DNA from: Lachnospiraceae bacterium XBB1006
GTDB lineage: Bacteria > Bacillota > Clostridia > Lachnospirales > Lachnospiraceae
Direction: 5' to 3'
NCBI GenBank assembly: GCA_900115795.1
Contig: FOXT01000016.1
Location: 1-64,000, forward strand
Length of the DNA: 64,000 nucleotides
Made by a program: the position numbers and the translations under genes. The notes under the pieces were generated by a model, which was not told where the DNA came from, ran no database searches, and saw only the letters and a program-made list of their open reading frames with translations. Each line of letters opens with the position of its first letter. Within the stretch, counting starts at the first letter, position 1. Below, in pieces: positions 25,572 to 33,906 of the stretch.

Positions 25572-25611
25572 AAAGTTTCCTTAAAGGATTATATAATAAA
25601 AAAAGTTTCCT
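25572..25611. promoter_or_regulatory. Paired AAAGTTTCCT repeats, candidate operator
   Basis: Two identical AAAGTTTCCT boxes start at 25572 and 25602, exactly 30 bases apart, and a third GTTTCCT is at 25492-25498 beside the XRE start codon. The first is part of the palindrome TTCCTTAAAGGA. They lie between the divergent XRE gene and the permease promoter. Confidence 0.5.
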
Positions 25612-25631
25612 GTCAAGATACAGGGCGTTTA

Positions 25632-25660
25632 TTGTGAAAAGCGTGTGAATATATTATAGT
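25632..25660 (+). promoter_or_regulatory. Promoter of the YjeM-like permease
   Basis: TTGTGA and TATAGT with a 17-base spacer, just downstream of the AAAGTTTCCT repeats. Confidence 0.6.
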
Positions 25661-25728
25661 ATTAAAGGTTGCGTGTGACGAAGCTAGGAGAAAACAAAAA
25701 ACAAAGACAAAGGAGAAAAGTTTTTATT

Positions 25729-27210
25729 ATGTCAAATGAAAAGAAAAAGCTTTCATTGGTGGCATTGATTCTGATGATTTTTACATCAGTTTACGGGTTT
25801 AACAACATGCCACGATCATTCTACTTGATGGGATATGGTGCAATTCCATTTTATGTGATTTCTGCAATCATATTCTTCGTACCATTCGCTTTCATGATTG
25901 CTGAATATGGTTCAGCCTTCAAAGATGAAAAGGGTGGAATCTTCTCTTGGATGGAGAAGAGCGTTAATACCAAATACGCATTCGTTGCTACATTTATGTG
26001 GTATACATCTTACGTTATTTGGCTTGTAAACATCTCATCTGGAATCATGGTTCCTGTTTCCAATGCAATTTTTGGACAGGATACTACAGGTAACTGGTCC
26101 TTATTTGGATTAAATGCACCTCAGACACTCGGTATCTTAGGAGTTGTATTTATCTTAGTAGTTACCTTCTTTAGTAGTAAAGGTCTTGATAAGATTAAAG
26201 TAGTATCTACCGTTGGTGGTATTGCTTGTATGGCATTAAATGTATTATTGATTGGTGGAGCATTAATCGTTTGGATTGGTAATGGTGGTAAATTATTACA
26301 GCATGTGCCAAGCATGTCCAAGATTTTCGTTTCTCCAAACCCAGCTTTATTAGCTCCAATTTCTGTACTTGGTTTCCTTGTATATGCTTTGTTCGCATTT
26401 GGTGGAACTGAGGCAGTTGGTGGTCTTGTTGACCAGACAGAAAATCCAGAAAAGAACTTTGGTAAGGGACTTACCATTGCAGCATTCATCATTGCAATTG
26501 GATACGCTATCGGAATCTTCTGTGTAGGTATCTTCACAAACTGGGATGCTACTCTTTCTTCTGAAGCAGTACATAAGGGAAATGCATCTTATGTAATTAT
26601 GAACAACTTAGGTTTCCAGTTAGGAAAAGTTTTCGGAATGAACAAAGCAGGTTGTGTTGCATTTGGTAACGGAATCGCTCGTTTCATGGGTATTTCCATT
26701 CTCTGTTCTTTAGCAGGTGCTGTATTTACTTTGATTTACGCACCATTGAAACAGTTAATCGAAGGTGCACCGGAAGGATTATTACCAGCTTACTTCTGCA
26801 AGATGGAAGATGGTATGCCTAAGAACGCTATGAAGATTCAGTGTGCAGTAGTTGTTGTAATGGACCTTTTAATTGGTATGGGTGGAGACGCTATGGCGCA
26901 GTTCTTCAACGTATTGGTATCTATGACAAACGTTGCTATGACATTGCCATACTTGTTTATCTCTGGTGCATTCATCGCATTCAAGAGAAACAAGAACATC
27001 CAGAAGTCCTTCGTTGTATTTAAGAACGATGCTGCAACAGTTATCTTTACAGTATTAGTTACTGCAACCGTAGCATTTGCGAATGTATTTACAATTATTG
27101 AACCGGCTATGAACGGTGATATGCAGACAACAATTTGGAGTATTGTTGGACCTGTTCTCTTTACTGTAATTGCTTTGGTTCTTCATGCAAGATACGAAAA
27201 GAATAAGTAA
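25729..27210 (+). CDS. yjeM: YjeM-like amino acid permease (APC superfamily)
   Basis: A 493-residue transporter with about 12 TM helices. The N-terminus LSLVALILMIFTSVYGFNNM followed by PRSFYLMGYGAIPFYVISA is close to E. coli YjeM, and EYGSAFKDEKGGIFSWMEKS is the APC signature after TM2. It is probably an amino acid or antiporter-type carrier; the substrate is not known. Codon choice (AAC, GGT, TTC, GCA/GCT) differs from neighbours and looks like that of a highly expressed gene. The ATG at 25729 begins the family's N-terminus; AAAGGAG is 13 bases upstream, a little far. Confidence 0.85.
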   Translation: MSNEKKKLSLVALILMIFTSVYGFNNMPRSFYLMGYGAIPFYVISAIIFFVPFAFMIAEYGSAFKDEKGGIFSWMEKSVNTKYAFVATFMWYTSYVIWLVNISSGIMVPVSNAIFGQDTTGNWSLFGLNAPQTLGILGVVFILVVTFFSSKGLDKIKVVSTVGGIACMALNVLLIGGALIVWIGNGGKLLQHVPSMSKIFVSPNPALLAPISVLGFLVYALFAFGGTEAVGGLVDQTENPEKNFGKGLTIAAFIIAIGYAIGIFCVGIFTNWDATLSSEAVHKGNASYVIMNNLGFQLGKVFGMNKAGCVAFGNGIARFMGISILCSLAGAVFTLIYAPLKQLIEGAPEGLLPAYFCKMEDGMPKNAMKIQCAVVVVMDLLIGMGGDAMAQFFNVLVSMTNVAMTLPYLFISGAFIAFKRNKNIQKSFVVFKNDAATVIFTVLVTATVAFANVFTIIEPAMNGDMQTTIWSIVGPVLFTVIALVLHARYEKNK

Positions 27211-27237
27211 GAATTGATAAACGAAGAATAAGAAAAG

Positions 27238-27280
27238 ACGGTCATGCGGTGAAGTGGTTCACTTGCATGACCGTTTTTTT
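27238..27280. terminator. Terminator between yjeM and the converging regulator
   Basis: ACGGTCATGC / GCATGACCGT 10-bp stem, 16-base loop, followed by T7. Confidence 0.88.
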
Positions 27281-27288
27281 ATTGTTAA

Positions 27289-27846
27289 CTAAGAAGTAAT
27301 GTGCATATCCAAATAAGAGCAAAGAATCTGCTCGTTCAGAGTTAAGCAGTATTGATCCATCTTATCAATATCAAAATCACGTAATGTTAAGCGAAGCGCT
27401 GCAAATACCTGTGCCTGTTTCTGAGCAGAAGGTGGTAGCGGTTTTAATTGGAATAAAAGATAGGTCTGCTTTAAATACGGGCTAGTGGAACGGGAACACA
27501 ATTCATGCAAACGTGTGAGCTTACGTTCGTAGTCTGTTGCAGAATAGGTCTCTTTATGTAACAAAGCATATTTCAAACGAAGAAATTCTTGTTCTTCGGA
27601 ATCGCCATAAGAAATGAGTCCTTCTTCGGAAACACCTAGACGATTTAACAATGCCCCGGCAAGAAGCGTACTCGGTTTAATTTCATTTTTTTCGATTCGC
27701 AAAAGCGTTGTCTCGCTACAGAGACCCTGACATACGAGATGAGGTGAAAGATTATTTCGTTCTCGTAAATCGTGGATATAGGTTCCTAAGGTAGTAAAGC
27801 ATACCTTAGAAACATCAAAAGCTGTGTCGAAGGCGTTTGAGATCAT
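27289..27846 (-). CDS. HTH regulator related to the 49.6-kb double-HTH regulator
   Basis: A 185-residue protein. The N-terminal LVCQGLCSETTLLRIEKNEI and LLNRLGVSEEGLI align by eye with the start of the 591-residue regulator at 49556 (GLCSEGTLRHFESGKREI, LARLGMKE), so both belong to one Lachnospiraceae-type XRE/TPR regulator group. The rest is helical and too short for a full TPR array. AAAGGGGGG lies before the ATG. It sits alone upstream of, and divergent from, the GH5 gene, which it might control. Confidence 0.6.
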   Translation of the reverse strand: MISNAFDTAFDVSKVCFTTLGTYIHDLRERNNLSPHLVCQGLCSETTLLRIEKNEIKPSTLLAGALLNRLGVSEEGLISYGDSEEQEFLRLKYALLHKETYSATDYERKLTRLHELCSRSTSPYLKQTYLLFQLKPLPPSAQKQAQVFAALRLTLRDFDIDKMDQYCLTLNEQILCSYLDMHITS

Positions 27847-28002
27847 GTAATCCCCCCTTTGCTCGGATGATTCTCAAGCGTTCAGAAATTAACAAACATT
27901 ATTTACTTCTATTATAAAGTATTATCAATAATTTTGCAATAGAAAATACACATTTAGTTCAAAAATATAGGGTAAACTAAAGAAAAAATCGGGAGGTAAA
28001 TT

Positions 28003-29013
28003 GTGAGAAAAATTACGATTGTTTCAATTTTATTAATAGTTTGTTTGATTTTTGGGTCGGCTCCGGTGATAGCGAGGTCCTCTTTTTCTGATGCGAAGAA
28101 GGGAGCATTGCATGTGGAAGGAAATGGACTTGTGGATGCAAATGGGAAGAAAGTACAGCTTCGTGGCGTGAGTACCCATGGGTTATCCTGGTTTCCGGAT
28201 TATGTGAATAAGAAAGGATTCAAAGACCTTCACGATAAATGGGGAGCAAACGTTATTCGACTGGCTATGTATACAGAGGAATGGGGCGGTTATTGCAGTG
28301 GTGATGCAAATAATCGCAAGGCGTTGAAAAAGCTGGTTAAAAAGGGCGTAGAATATGCGACAGCGGCACATATGTATGCAGTGATTGACTGGCATATTTT
28401 AAGCGATGGAAATCCAAAGAAACATCGCAAAGCGGCAAAGGCGTTTTTTAAAATGATGTCAAAGGAGTTTAAGGATTATACCAACGTGATTTATGAGCTT
28501 TGTAATGAACCAAATGGAGGAACAAGCTGGAGCACCATAAAATCCTATGCGGAGGACATTATTCCGGTGATTCGTAAAAATGACAAGGATGCGATCATTG
28601 TTGTGGGAACACCAACCTGGTCGCAGGAAATCGATAAAGCGCTGGCGGATCCGATTAAAGAGGATAATATACTGTATACGTTGCATTTTTACGCGGCCAC
28701 ACATAAAACGGATATGAGAAAAAATGTGAAAAAGGTATTGGCTGCAGGCTTACCGGTTTTCGTAACGGAATTTGGTATCAGCGAAGCAAATGGGAATGGA
28801 AAAACAAACAAAAAAAGTGCAAAAAAATGGATTGACCTACTAGATAAGTATGGTGTAAGCTATATAGCGTTTAGTTTAGCAAATAAAGCAGAGTCAACCT
28901 CGTTGATAAAAAGTAGTTGTCAGAAGCACTCGGGACTGACGAGAAGTAATCTGACAAGTTACGGAAAGTGGTATTATGACTTGCTACGAAGTAAAGCAGG
29001 GAAGAAGAAGTGA
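28003..29013 (+). CDS. Secreted GH5 endo-beta-1,4-glucanase
   Basis: A 336-residue glycoside hydrolase. A signal peptide (about 1-24, VCLIFGSAPVIA) is followed directly by a GH5 barrel: VQLRGVSTHGLSWFPDYVNK, WGANVIRLAMY, VIDWHILSDGNP, the acid/base Glu169 in ELCNEPNG, and the nucleophile Glu256 in VFVTEFGIS. It has no carbohydrate-binding or dockerin module. It would cut cellulose, beta-glucan or a related glycan outside the cell. It starts with GTG behind GGGAGG. The stop overlaps the GTG start of the acyltransferase gene (GTGA). Confidence 0.92.
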   Translation: MRKITIVSILLIVCLIFGSAPVIARSSFSDAKKGALHVEGNGLVDANGKKVQLRGVSTHGLSWFPDYVNKKGFKDLHDKWGANVIRLAMYTEEWGGYCSGDANNRKALKKLVKKGVEYATAAHMYAVIDWHILSDGNPKKHRKAAKAFFKMMSKEFKDYTNVIYELCNEPNGGTSWSTIKSYAEDIIPVIRKNDKDAIIVVGTPTWSQEIDKALADPIKEDNILYTLHFYAATHKTDMRKNVKKVLAAGLPVFVTEFGISEANGNGKTNKKSAKKWIDLLDKYGVSYIAFSLANKAESTSLIKSSCQKHSGLTRSNLTSYGKWYYDLLRSKAGKKK

Positions 29014-30023
29014 AGAAAGAAAAGGATACAAATGTAGAGCTTTTACGGGTGGTTTCTTGCGTAATGGTGGTGTTCATTCACGTTGCAAATTATTATTGCC
29101 GTGCTATGGAAGAACTATCGGTAGGCTCTTACGTCTTTGCAACGATAGTTAATGGAATATGTAGAGTTTCGGTACCGCTGTTTTTTATGATCAGCGGTTC
29201 CCTTTTGGTGGGAAGGGATGTGGATATCCGGCGAAATTTTAATCGAGTACGGAATATTTTGCAACCACTTATTATCTGGAGTATGGTGTACGCGGTTTGG
29301 AATTATGCCTACCGTGATCGCGGATATTATGATTTGAAGGAAATGTTCGCAGAACCTGTAAAGCGACATTTATGGTATTTATATGTGTTGGTCGGAATTT
29401 ATCTGACCTTGCCATTTTGGCAGAAGCTATTTCAGGGAATGAGCGAGTATATGGTACAGTATTTCGTACTTCTGTATATTTGTCTACTGACGATTAACTT
29501 TGTTTTGGCACTCCTGAACATGGAGGTGCGCTACCAGATCCCACTGGTGGGAAGTTCCTGTCATTTAGGCTACTTTATTATGGGATACATTATTCGACAG
29601 TACCGAGAACGATTGCGGCTGCGGCGGTTGTGGGCAATGATTTTAGCAATTACCAGTATGGGGTTTGTTATTGGAGCAACGCTTTATTACTCACTGCGGG
29701 TCGGACAGCATAATGAAAATTTTTTTGAGTACCGAAACGTATTAATTGGTATAGCGTCCATGGCTATTTTTTACATTGCTATGAAGTCCAAACCCTACCG
29801 TTTGCCGGATACCGTGCGCTGCTGGGTAGAGTTGGTGGCGAAGCATTCCTTCACCATTTATCTTGCGCACGTGCTGTTTTTGGACATTTTGAAGGAAGAA
29901 GTGGAGATGATTGACTTTGGCGCATTCGTGGGAATTCCGCTATTTGCTTCCATGATTTTCATGGCGACATTTCTTTTTGCCGGATTTGTGTGGTGGGGAA
30001 AGACGAAAATGATAAAAAGGTAA
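29010..30023 (+). CDS. Acyltransferase 3 family membrane protein
   Basis: A 337-residue protein with about ten TM helices. NVELLRVVSCVMVVFIHVAN carries the R-x10-H motif of the family, with VSVPLFFMISGSLLVGRD next, and AKHSFTIYLAHVLFLDILKE near the end. These enzymes transfer acyl (often acetyl) groups to extracytoplasmic glycans. It starts with GTG overlapping the GH5 stop, so the glucanase and the acyltransferase are translated together; how they cooperate is unknown. Confidence 0.85.
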   Translation: MKKEKDTNVELLRVVSCVMVVFIHVANYYCRAMEELSVGSYVFATIVNGICRVSVPLFFMISGSLLVGRDVDIRRNFNRVRNILQPLIIWSMVYAVWNYAYRDRGYYDLKEMFAEPVKRHLWYLYVLVGIYLTLPFWQKLFQGMSEYMVQYFVLLYICLLTINFVLALLNMEVRYQIPLVGSSCHLGYFIMGYIIRQYRERLRLRRLWAMILAITSMGFVIGATLYYSLRVGQHNENFFEYRNVLIGIASMAIFYIAMKSKPYRLPDTVRCWVELVAKHSFTIYLAHVLFLDILKEEVEMIDFGAFVGIPLFASMIFMATFLFAGFVWWGKTKMIKR

Positions 30024-30092
30024 TTGGGTATCGACAGGAACTGTTAAAAACGTTTGCAATACCTTTGTGTGCATCGGGGATTATGGGAATCG
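30022..30092 (+). repeat. 71-bp exact copy of part of the flippase gene
   Basis: Bases 30022-30092 are identical to 33246-33316 inside the flippase gene; identity stops abruptly on both sides. This copy is out of context, between the acyltransferase stop and an AlbA-type tail fragment. Confidence 0.95.
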
Positions 30093-30127
30093 CGCCGACC
30101 TGACGAGTTCGATACATCTCTTTATAA

Positions 30128-30331
30128 ATGCAAAATGTCGGTTTGAATAAAACTGAAAAAGCAGTTTTAGTATTATTGATTGAAACTCCGGACAAAGCAG
30201 CAGAAGAAATGGCGAGTATTGTTGGCGTGACCAAAAGAACAATTGAACGAGCATTTGTTAGCCTACAGAAAAAAGGAAAAGTTGAGCGTGTTGGTTCTAA
30301 GAGAGATGGTATGTGGGTGGTTATAAAATAG
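30128..30331 (+). pseudogene. Winged-helix tail fragment of an AlbA-type ATP-binding protein
   Basis: A 67-residue open frame: NVGLNKTEKAVLVLLIE, MASIVGVTKRTIERAFVSLQ and KVERVGSKRDGMWVVIK make up the C-terminal winged helix that ends many AlbA_2-type ATP-binding regulators. The whole N-terminal ATP-binding part is absent, and the sequence before it is the 71-bp flippase duplicate. There is no ribosome binding site at its ATG. It may be a relic rather than a free-standing HTH protein. Confidence 0.65.
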
Positions 30332-30362
30332 AGGATGAAAGGATTTAAGGTAGAATAAAGAA

Positions 30363-30401
30363 AAAGGGATTTGGCTGTAGTGGCTGAATCCTTTTTTTTA
30401 T
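30363..30401 (+). terminator. Terminator of the GGATTTGGCTGTAGTGGCTG type
   Basis: AAAGGGATT / AATCCTTT stem with T8 tail. It is nearly the same as the terminator at 31033-31067. Confidence 0.75.
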
Positions 30402-30540
30402 TAGCAAAGTTTTATAAAGGAAAGGTAAAAAAGTATTGTCCTCAAAAGGCGAAGGGCATTTTGTGAAAAAATTACAGAAATTGCAGGAGATTTATGTGAA
30501 AAAATGATATTGCATTTGCATATATATATATAATGTATTG

Positions 30541-30594
30541 TGTTTGCAGAAATAGTAAATGTGTGTTAAATCTTGGCCAAGTTTTCTGCAAACA
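30541..30594 (+). promoter_or_regulatory. Inverted repeat in the leader of the small secreted protein
   Basis: Perfect 12-bp arms TGTTTGCAGAAA / TTTCTGCAAACA enclose 30 bases that include the palindrome CTTGGCCAAG (30572-30581). A TATAAT box at 30529-30534 lies just upstream, so the repeat would be in the 5' leader. The rest of 30402-30640 shows nothing else. Confidence 0.55.
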
Positions 30595-30647
30595 AAGAAA
30601 ATTTGAGTATTTTATTATAACGATACTAACGATAGGAGAGACTAAAG

Positions 30648-31019
30648 ATGAAAAAAGTATTCAAAAACATTATTGCAATTTCTCTTGTGTGCGGATTGAC
30701 CTTGAATGGAAGTTTTGCTTCTAATGCGGCTACAGGTACAGTTACTAAGGAAAATGATGCTGTAAAGGTTTCATTTAAGTACACTAGCTATAAAAATGCT
30801 GATGGTCAAAAAAAGGTGAAAAATGGCAGCATCCAAAGAATTAGTTGCACAAGTCCGCTAGAGTTCTCGGAGGAATCGAGAAGCATTAGTATAATAGATG
30901 GTGGACGTACATATTTGGTTAAACTCAAAGGATTTACGTACCATAACCGTCCATTTGGATCTACGATTAATCCAACTAAAACAAGACGATATGAGTTTGG
31001 CTATAGAACATCATACTAA
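30648..31019 (+). CDS. Small secreted protein of unknown function
   Basis: A 123-residue protein with a clear signal peptide (about 1-28, IIAISLVCGLTLNGSFASNA) and a mature part of about 95 residues rich in beta-prone sequence (AVKVSFKYTSYKNADGQKKV; YLVKLKGFTYHNRPFG). No known domain recognised. TAGGAGAG precedes the ATG. It has its own leader inverted repeat and terminator, so it is an independent unit. Confidence 0.65.
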   Translation: MKKVFKNIIAISLVCGLTLNGSFASNAATGTVTKENDAVKVSFKYTSYKNADGQKKVKNGSIQRISCTSPLEFSEESRSISIIDGGRTYLVKLKGFTYHNRPFGSTINPTKTRRYEFGYRTSY

Positions 31020-31032
31020 TGAAGTGTATGGA

Positions 31033-31067
31033 GGGGTTTGGCTGTAATAGCTGAATCCCTTTTTTAG
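31033..31067 (+). terminator. Terminator of the small secreted protein gene
   Basis: GGGGTT / AATCCC stem around a GGCTGTAATAGCTG loop, then T6; sister of the terminator at 30363-30401. Confidence 0.75.
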
Positions 31068-31080
31068 AAGGTAGGAATTT

Positions 31081-31833
31081 ATGAATAAAAAAAGCGGAAT
31101 AGTAATTATTATTGTGATGGTAGTATGCATTTTGATAAGTAGTTTGGCATGGAAAATGCATTCAAAAAAAACAATTACCGTTGGAGTTGATGCGGAATAT
31201 GAGCCGATGTGTTTTCGAAATGACCAAAACAAATTGTGTGGATTTGAAGCGGATTTAATAAAAAAAGTGTTTGAAGGAGGACCTTATAACGTAACTTTAA
31301 AAGTAATTAACTGGGAAGACAAATTTGAAATGCTTGACAAGAAGGAAATAGACTGTATTTGGTGTGGGCTGACAGGCGAGGAAGGGAGATTTATGTCGTA
31401 TTCTATTACGAAACCGTATCTTATAAATGGTGATGTGTGTGTATACAATATAAAACTGAAAACAAATAATTGTGATGACGGAGTGTTATTGGGATCTAAT
31501 GCAATAAACAGATTCATTAATGACAAAGGGGAAATGGATAATACAAAGTTATATTTTAGAACAATGAGGGAAAGCTTAAGGGCATTGAGAAAGGGGAGAG
31601 TCCATCGGTGTTATATGGATGATATACATGCATGCTATTTAAGTAAAACTAATAAGCAGCTAAAAATCAAAAAGATTCATAGCTATAGCGAATCGTTTGT
31701 TGTTGCATTTAGACGAGAAGACTATAGGGTAAAAAGTTGGGTGGACAAACAAATAAAAAGAATATATAATAGTGGAGAATTTGTGACCATTTCGAATAAA
31801 TGGTTTGGAGATGATTTGTATCCGAAAAAGTAA
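31081..31833 (+). CDS. Membrane-anchored solute-binding protein (SBP_bac_3 family)
   Basis: A 250-residue protein. An uncleaved-looking N-terminal helix (5-24) lacks a lipobox cysteine and is followed by a bilobed substrate-binding domain: TVGVDAEYEPMCFRNDQNKL with CGFEADLIKKV, IDCIWCGLTGEEGR and a C-terminal YNSGEFVTISNKWFGDD. These are the features of polar amino acid binding proteins. No ABC permease or ATPase lies nearby, so it may be a sensor or a partner of transporters encoded elsewhere. The strand is AT-rich compared with the galactose genes. Confidence 0.8.
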   Translation: MNKKSGIVIIIVMVVCILISSLAWKMHSKKTITVGVDAEYEPMCFRNDQNKLCGFEADLIKKVFEGGPYNVTLKVINWEDKFEMLDKKEIDCIWCGLTGEEGRFMSYSITKPYLINGDVCVYNIKLKTNNCDDGVLLGSNAINRFINDKGEMDNTKLYFRTMRESLRALRKGRVHRCYMDDIHACYLSKTNKQLKIKKIHSYSESFVVAFRREDYRVKSWVDKQIKRIYNSGEFVTISNKWFGDDLYPKK

Positions 31834-31860
31834 TGTTATATTTCGTGGAGAGAAAAGGAT

Positions 31861-33528
31861 ATGGGAAGTTCGAGGAAGAATAATTTTGTAATGCAGGCGT
31901 CGATTCTTGCAATTGCAGGAATTGTTAGCAGAATAATAGGATTACTCTATAGGGGGCCACTGCATGCGGTAATAGGAGACGTGGGACTTGGATTCTATCA
32001 GTCTGCATACGCATTCTATACAATTATTTTGTTGATATCGTCTTATAGTATTCCATCGGCCATTTCAAAAATTATAGCACAGAAATTAGCATTAAAAGAA
32101 TACAAAAATGCGCACAGGTTGTTTCGCGGAGCGATGCTCTATGTAATGGCTATAGGAGCTCTGTTTAGTGTCGTTTTGTATTTGGGTGCAGAAATATTTG
32201 TTGAGAAAGATGCCATTTGGGTCTTGCGAGCATTTGCACCAACTATTTTTCTATACGGAATTTTAGGAGTTTTACGGGGATATTTTCAGGCACATGGAAG
32301 CATGATACAAACCTCCGTTTCGCAAATTGTTGAGCAAATTGTAAATGCGGTTGTTAGCATTGGAGGAGCCTACTTGCTGATAAAGCACCTGATGGGAACG
32401 ATGACAATTCCGGAAGATGAAGCCGGAAAGGTGCAAAGAGGAATCTTTGGAGCCGTTGGAAGTGCATTGGGAACCGGAGCGGGAGTTTTGGTGGCGCTTT
32501 TATTCATGTTGGTAATTTACGGGCTAAACCGCAACTTTTTTAGAAAAAGAAGAAGGCAGGATATGTCTTTAAACGAAGACTCGTATATGGAAATATTCAA
32601 AGTGATAACATTTACGGTAGTGCCGTTTATATTGAGCACAGCAGTATATAATCTAAGTGGCTCAATAAATACAAAAATATACACTGGGATATATAAGGAA
32701 TGGAAACGGTTGTCGGCCTTAGAGGTGCAAACGGCATGGGGAATTTTTTCAGGGCAAGCGTTAACAATCGCAAATATACCAATTGCGTTTGCTTCAGCAA
32801 TGTCAGCGGCAATGATTCCATCAATTTCAGCATTGATAGTAGCGGAAAAGGTGGAGGAAGCCAAAAGGAAAATCGCTATGGCTACGAGGGTGACGATGGT
32901 GGTTGCAATTCCATGTGCGGTGGGGATGTTGTTTCTTGCAGAGCCACTAATTTACCTTTTGTTTCAAGATACCGCGGAATCATTGGTAGTAGCCGGAAAA
33001 TTATTGGGTGTGTTAACTCCCTCTGTAATATTTTATGCATTGTCAACATTAAACAGTGCGATTCTGCAGGGAATAAATCAAATGAAAAAGCCTATATATA
33101 ATGCTGCAATAGCACTAGTGGCACAGACGATTTGTGTAGGGTTGCTTTTGCGATATACGACCCTGGGAATATATGGAGTGGCGATAGCGAATACGGTGTA
33201 TTCCGGGATTATGGCATGGATGAATCAGCATGCGACAAAAAGGGCAATTGGGTATCGACAGGAACTGTTAAAAACGTTTGCAATACCTTTGTGTGCATCG
33301 GGGATTATGGGAATCGTAGTCCTGGGAGGATTTAAGGTGCTGCAGTTTGGATTGCGAAGTATGAGGATTGCAACGATATTGGCTGTTTGTTTAGGAATTG
33401 TTGTATATGGGATGGCTTTACTGCTTCTTAAAGGTGTGAGCGAAGAGGAGATTTTGCAGATGCCGAAGGGAGAACAACTTGCGCGCTTTTTAAAACGTTT
33501 AAAATTGCTGAAGGGGCTGTCGCACTAA
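31861..33528 (+). CDS. MurJ/SpoVB-type polysaccharide or lipid II flippase
   Basis: A 555-residue membrane protein with about 14 TM helices. It starts ASILAIAGIVSRIIGLLYRG, the classic SpoVB/MurJ N-terminus, with YAFYTIILLISSYSIPSAIS and IPCAVGMLFLAEPLIYLLFQ further in. The family moves lipid-linked cell-wall or exopolysaccharide precursors outward. The gene ends inside a palindromic terminator. A 71-bp stretch of it (33246-33316) is duplicated at 30022-30092. Confidence 0.88.
   Translation: MGSSRKNNFVMQASILAIAGIVSRIIGLLYRGPLHAVIGDVGLGFYQSAYAFYTIILLISSYSIPSAISKIIAQKLALKEYKNAHRLFRGAMLYVMAIGALFSVVLYLGAEIFVEKDAIWVLRAFAPTIFLYGILGVLRGYFQAHGSMIQTSVSQIVEQIVNAVVSIGGAYLLIKHLMGTMTIPEDEAGKVQRGIFGAVGSALGTGAGVLVALLFMLVIYGLNRNFFRKRRRQDMSLNEDSYMEIFKVITFTVVPFILSTAVYNLSGSINTKIYTGIYKEWKRLSALEVQTAWGIFSGQALTIANIPIAFASAMSAAMIPSISALIVAEKVEEAKRKIAMATRVTMVVAIPCAVGMLFLAEPLIYLLFQDTAESLVVAGKLLGVLTPSVIFYALSTLNSAILQGINQMKKPIYNAAIALVAQTICVGLLLRYTTLGIYGVAIANTVYSGIMAWMNQHATKRAIGYRQELLKTFAIPLCASGIMGIVVLGGFKVLQFGLRSMRIATILAVCLGIVVYGMALLLLKGVSEEEILQMPKGEQLARFLKRLKLLKGLSH
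33246..33316 (+). repeat. Source copy of the 71-bp duplication
   Basis: In-frame part of the flippase gene, identical to 30022-30092. Confidence 0.95.
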
Positions 33529-33559
33529 GTGACTAGTGCACAGCTCCTTCAGCAATTTT
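33501..33559. terminator. Palindromic bidirectional terminator containing two stop codons
   Basis: AAAATTGCTGAAGGGGCTGT.. pairs with ..AGCTCCTTCAGCAATTTT over almost 27 bp. The flippase stop (TAA) and the stop of the converging minus-strand frame (TAG, 33533) both lie in it. Related to repeats at 34981 and 35012-35057. Confidence 0.85.
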
Positions 33560-33808
33560 ATTCTTATAATAGGTTAATCTGTAATTGTTTAAGGCCAGTT
33601 CTGATAACAGATGATATGGAAATGACGGGAAAAAGGAAATCAAATCTAGTTTTTCCAGTAAGTATAGTAAATCACTAAAAAAGTAGCTACGTTTATTTAC
33701 AATGGATGCTTGTAAAAGCGCTTGCAAATATTTATTAATCATTTCCAAGTCTTTGAGGTTTAAGTACTCGTCAAGCAATGTGCTTAAAATAAGTTCGTTT
33801 CGAAACAA
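33533..33808 (-). CDS. Hypothetical protein, possibly a gene relic
   Basis: A 91-residue frame (TTG start at 33808; the open frame extends upstream to about 33905 without a better start). It is helical and Leu/Tyr-rich (DEYLNLKDLEMINKYLQALL, SFFPSFPYHLLSEL). I do not recognise it. It ends inside the same palindrome as the flippase gene, a natural place for a real gene to end. Its upstream part collides with a truncated DUF4143 gene, so it may be the surviving C-terminus of a longer protein. Confidence 0.35.
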   Translation of the reverse strand: MFRNELILSTLLDEYLNLKDLEMINKYLQALLQASIVNKRSYFFSDLLYLLEKLDLISFFPSFPYHLLSELALNNYRLTYYKNKIAEGAVH

Positions 33809-33906
33809 CCAGTTGGTGTGACGCTCGCTTTCTGAAAAGTGGTTAATGTAATTTTCGAGAATGCGAAGTGCTTTCTTTTTGGAAAAAGTGGGGCAGGCTT
33901 GTACAT

